From positions 165,744-229,743 of the forward strand of contig NW_027469305.1 in NCBI RefSeq assembly GCF_051020765.1: a stretch of DNA of 64,000 bases, read 5' to 3'. The notes beneath the pieces were generated by a model. That model saw only the letters and a program-made list of their open reading frames with translations, was not told the origin of the DNA and made no database searches. Source of the stretch: Lasioglossum baleicum (taxonomy: Eukaryota; Arthropoda; Insecta; Hymenoptera; Halictidae). A program made the translations under genes and the position numbers. This document shows, piece by piece, positions 61,667 to 64,000 of the stretch (position 1 is its first letter; the number at the start of each line of letters is the position of its first letter).

Positions 61667-64000
61667 GGTGAGCTAATTTTATTGCGTATATGATATTAAA
61701 ATTTGTTCATTAATATTTTCTAGTGTTGGCAAATTTTATTGTGTAAAATTTGCTGTACTGATATTTTAGACTAGTACCGTGGTGTGCTAATTTTATTGCA
61801 TCATAATATGAAAATTTGGTCTACTGATATTTTCGACTATTATTCTGGTGAGCTCATGCTATTGCATATATATGATGAAAATTTGAACTACTGATATTTT
61901 GTAATAGTACTGTGTTGATATAGTTTACAGCATATATAATATGAAAACTTGCTCCACTTCTCTTTTCGACTAGTATTGTGGTGAGCTGATTTCATTGCAT
62001 ATATAATATGAAAATTGAATCTAATTATATTTTCGACTAGTATTATGGTGAGATAATTTCATTGCATATATAATATGAAAACAGGATCTAATTATATTTT
62101 CGACTCGTATTGTGGTGAGCTAATTTTGTTGCATATATAGTATGATTATTTGCTCGACTGATATTTTCGACTAGTATTGTGGTGATAACTTTATCGCATA
62201 TATAATTTGAAAATTTGCTCTACTGAAATTTTCGACTAGTATTGTGGTGAGCTAATTTTATCGCACATATAATATGAAAATTTGTTGTATTGTAATTTTC
62301 CACTTTCGTCATATTTTATTGTCTACAATTTGCGCAATTGATATTTTGGAATACTATTGTGGTGGGCTAATTTTATTGCGTATATAATATGACATGCTGC
62401 TCCACTGATATTTTCGACTAGTATTGTTTTGAGCTAATTTTATTGCATATATAAAATGAAAATTTGCTGTACAGATATTTTCAACTAGTATTGTGGTGTC
62501 CTAATTTTATTGCATATATAATATGAGAAGTTGCTCTACTGATATTTGCGACTTGTATTGTCGTGAGCTGACTTCATTGCATATATAATTTGAATTTTTG
62601 CTCCACTGATATTTTCGACTAGTATTATGGTGAGCTAATTTGATTGCCAATATAGTATGAATATTTGCTCGACTTAAATTTTCGACATGCATTGTGGTGA
62701 CCTAATTTAATTGCATATATAATACGAAAATTTGCTGTTCTGATACTTTCGATTAGTGTTGTGGTGAGCTAATTTTATTGCAGAAACAATATCAAGATTT
62801 GCAATACTAATATTTACGACTAGTATGGTGGTGAGCTAATTCTACTGCGTATACAATACAAAAATTTGCCGTAGTGATATTTTCGACTAGTTTTGTGGTG
62901 AGCTTATTTTAATGCTTACTTAATATGAAAATTAGATCTAAAGATATTTACGACTAGCATTCTGGTGAGCCAATTTTATTGCATATAAAATGTGAAAACT
63001 AGCTCTCCTGATCTGTTCGACTAGTATTGTGGTGTGCTCATTTTATTGTAAATATAATATGAATATTTGTTGTATTGTAATTTTCCACTTTAGACAAATT
63101 TTATTGTCAACAGCTTGGTCTATTGATATCTTCGTCAAGTATTATGGTGAGCTAATTTTATTGCATATATATTAAGAAAATTTGCTCCACTGATTACTTC
63201 GACCAGTATTGTGGTAAGCTAATTTTATTGCATATATAATAAGAAAATTTGCCCCAGTGATAACTTCGACTAGTATTGTGGTAAGCTAATTTTATTGCAC
63301 ATATAGTATGAGAATTTGTTCGGTTCAAATTTTCAACTGTTGACAAATTCTATTTTGTAAAATTTGCTTTATTGATATTTTCGAATAGTATTGTGATCAG
63401 GTAATTTTACTGCATATATGATAAGAAAATTTGCTACACTGATAACTTCGACTAGTATTGTGGTGAGCTAATTTTATTTCATATATACTATGAAAATTTG
63501 CTCTACTGATATATTCGACTGGAATTGTTGTGTGCTAATTTAATTGTATATACAGTATGAATAATTACTCTAGTGATATTTTCGACTGGTATTGTGGTGA
63601 ACTAATTTTGTTGCATATATAATATGAATATTTGCACGACTGATATTTTCGACTAGTATTGTGGAGTGCTAATTTTATAGAAATAATAATATGAATATTT
63701 GCTCTACTGATATTTTCGACTAGCATTGTGGTGAGCTAATTTTAATGTTTACTTAATTTGAAAATTATCTCTACTGATATCTTCGGCTATTATTGTGGTG
63801 AGCTAATTTTATTGCATATATAATATGAAAACTTGCTCTACTGATCTTTTCGAATAGTATTGTGGTGAGCTAATTTTATTGCATATATGTCATGAAAATT
63901 TGATTTAATGATATTTTCGACTAGTAGTATGGGGTGCTAATTTTATAGCCTATATAATATGAAAATTGTCTCTACTGATATTTTCGGCTAATATTGTGGT

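Larger units (their letters stand above)
49251..64000 (+). repeat. 67-bp satellite array, right block
   Basis: Continuation of the same satellite, same orientation, to the window end. Sequence 49251-49363 matches 45964-46076, the satellite just right of the complete mariner. From about 53 kb to the end, plain 67-bp monomers predominate and long units with the about 48-bp segment are sparser (for example near 56580, 57290, 58790, 59220 and 63310). No gene, RNA gene or second transposon is seen. Confidence 0.94.

Noticed and set aside
14013..64000. CRISPR array
   Set aside because: Repeats are contiguous 67-bp monomers with no unique spacers, vary by point mutation, lie in a 50-kb array, and have no cas genes nearby.
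14013..64000. CENP-B box in the satellites
   Set aside because: The closest match, 'tttcgactagtattgtgg', lacks the required A and CGGG positions; the 346-bp monomer offers nothing better.
1..64000. Telomeric TTAGG tracts, tRNA or rRNA genes
   Set aside because: No TTAGG tandem run was seen (the motif appears only as the mariner end), and no cloverleaf-like or ribosomal sequence was recognised.

Overview
This 64 kb window is eukaryotic heterochromatin-like DNA made almost entirely of tandem repeats. I find one intact protein gene, a mariner transposase. Because of that element, the AT-rich 67-bp satellite and the absence of any bacterial gene architecture, I think an insect (possibly a hymenopteran) is the most likely source. 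The species is an inference and cannot be fixed from the sequence.

Layout. (1) 1 to about 900: a diverged tandem repeat of about 134 bp. (2) About 915-3096: a second family, about 330-400 bp per unit, forward to about 2124 and inverted from there on. (3) 3097-14012: a third family with a 346-bp monomer. About 22 copies run forward to about 10874, then about 9 copies run in the opposite orientation. The 346-bp monomer is itself an old dimer of two half-units of about 177 and 169 bp. (4) 14013-64000: about 50 kb of a 67-bp satellite in one orientation, interrupted only by mariner sequence. Many monomers carry an extra segment of about 48 bp, giving a unit of about 115 bp; this segment looks like a shortened, diverged monomer. 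The array contains large secondary duplications: 2945 bp, 1441 bp and 1066 bp units in tandem, and copies separated by about 4.4, 11 and 21.6 kb.

Mobile DNA. A complete 1287-bp mariner lies at 44264-45550 inside a satellite monomer, with 32-bp perfect terminal inverted repeats, a TA target duplication and a 341-residue transposase with an intact D,D(34)D triad. At 48503-49250 is a 748-bp internal fragment of the same element, differing at one base. It sits in a duplicated block of satellite that has lost both element ends and some flanking satellite.

How the parts relate. There is no pathway or operon. The window records satellite amplification, inversion, transposon insertion and later segmental duplication with deletion. 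A centromeric or pericentromeric location is plausible but unproven. Other open frames in the window follow repeat periodicity and are not supported as genes. Coordinates of repeat boundaries were judged by eye and may be off by some tens of bases, and the near-identical blocks could partly reflect assembly.
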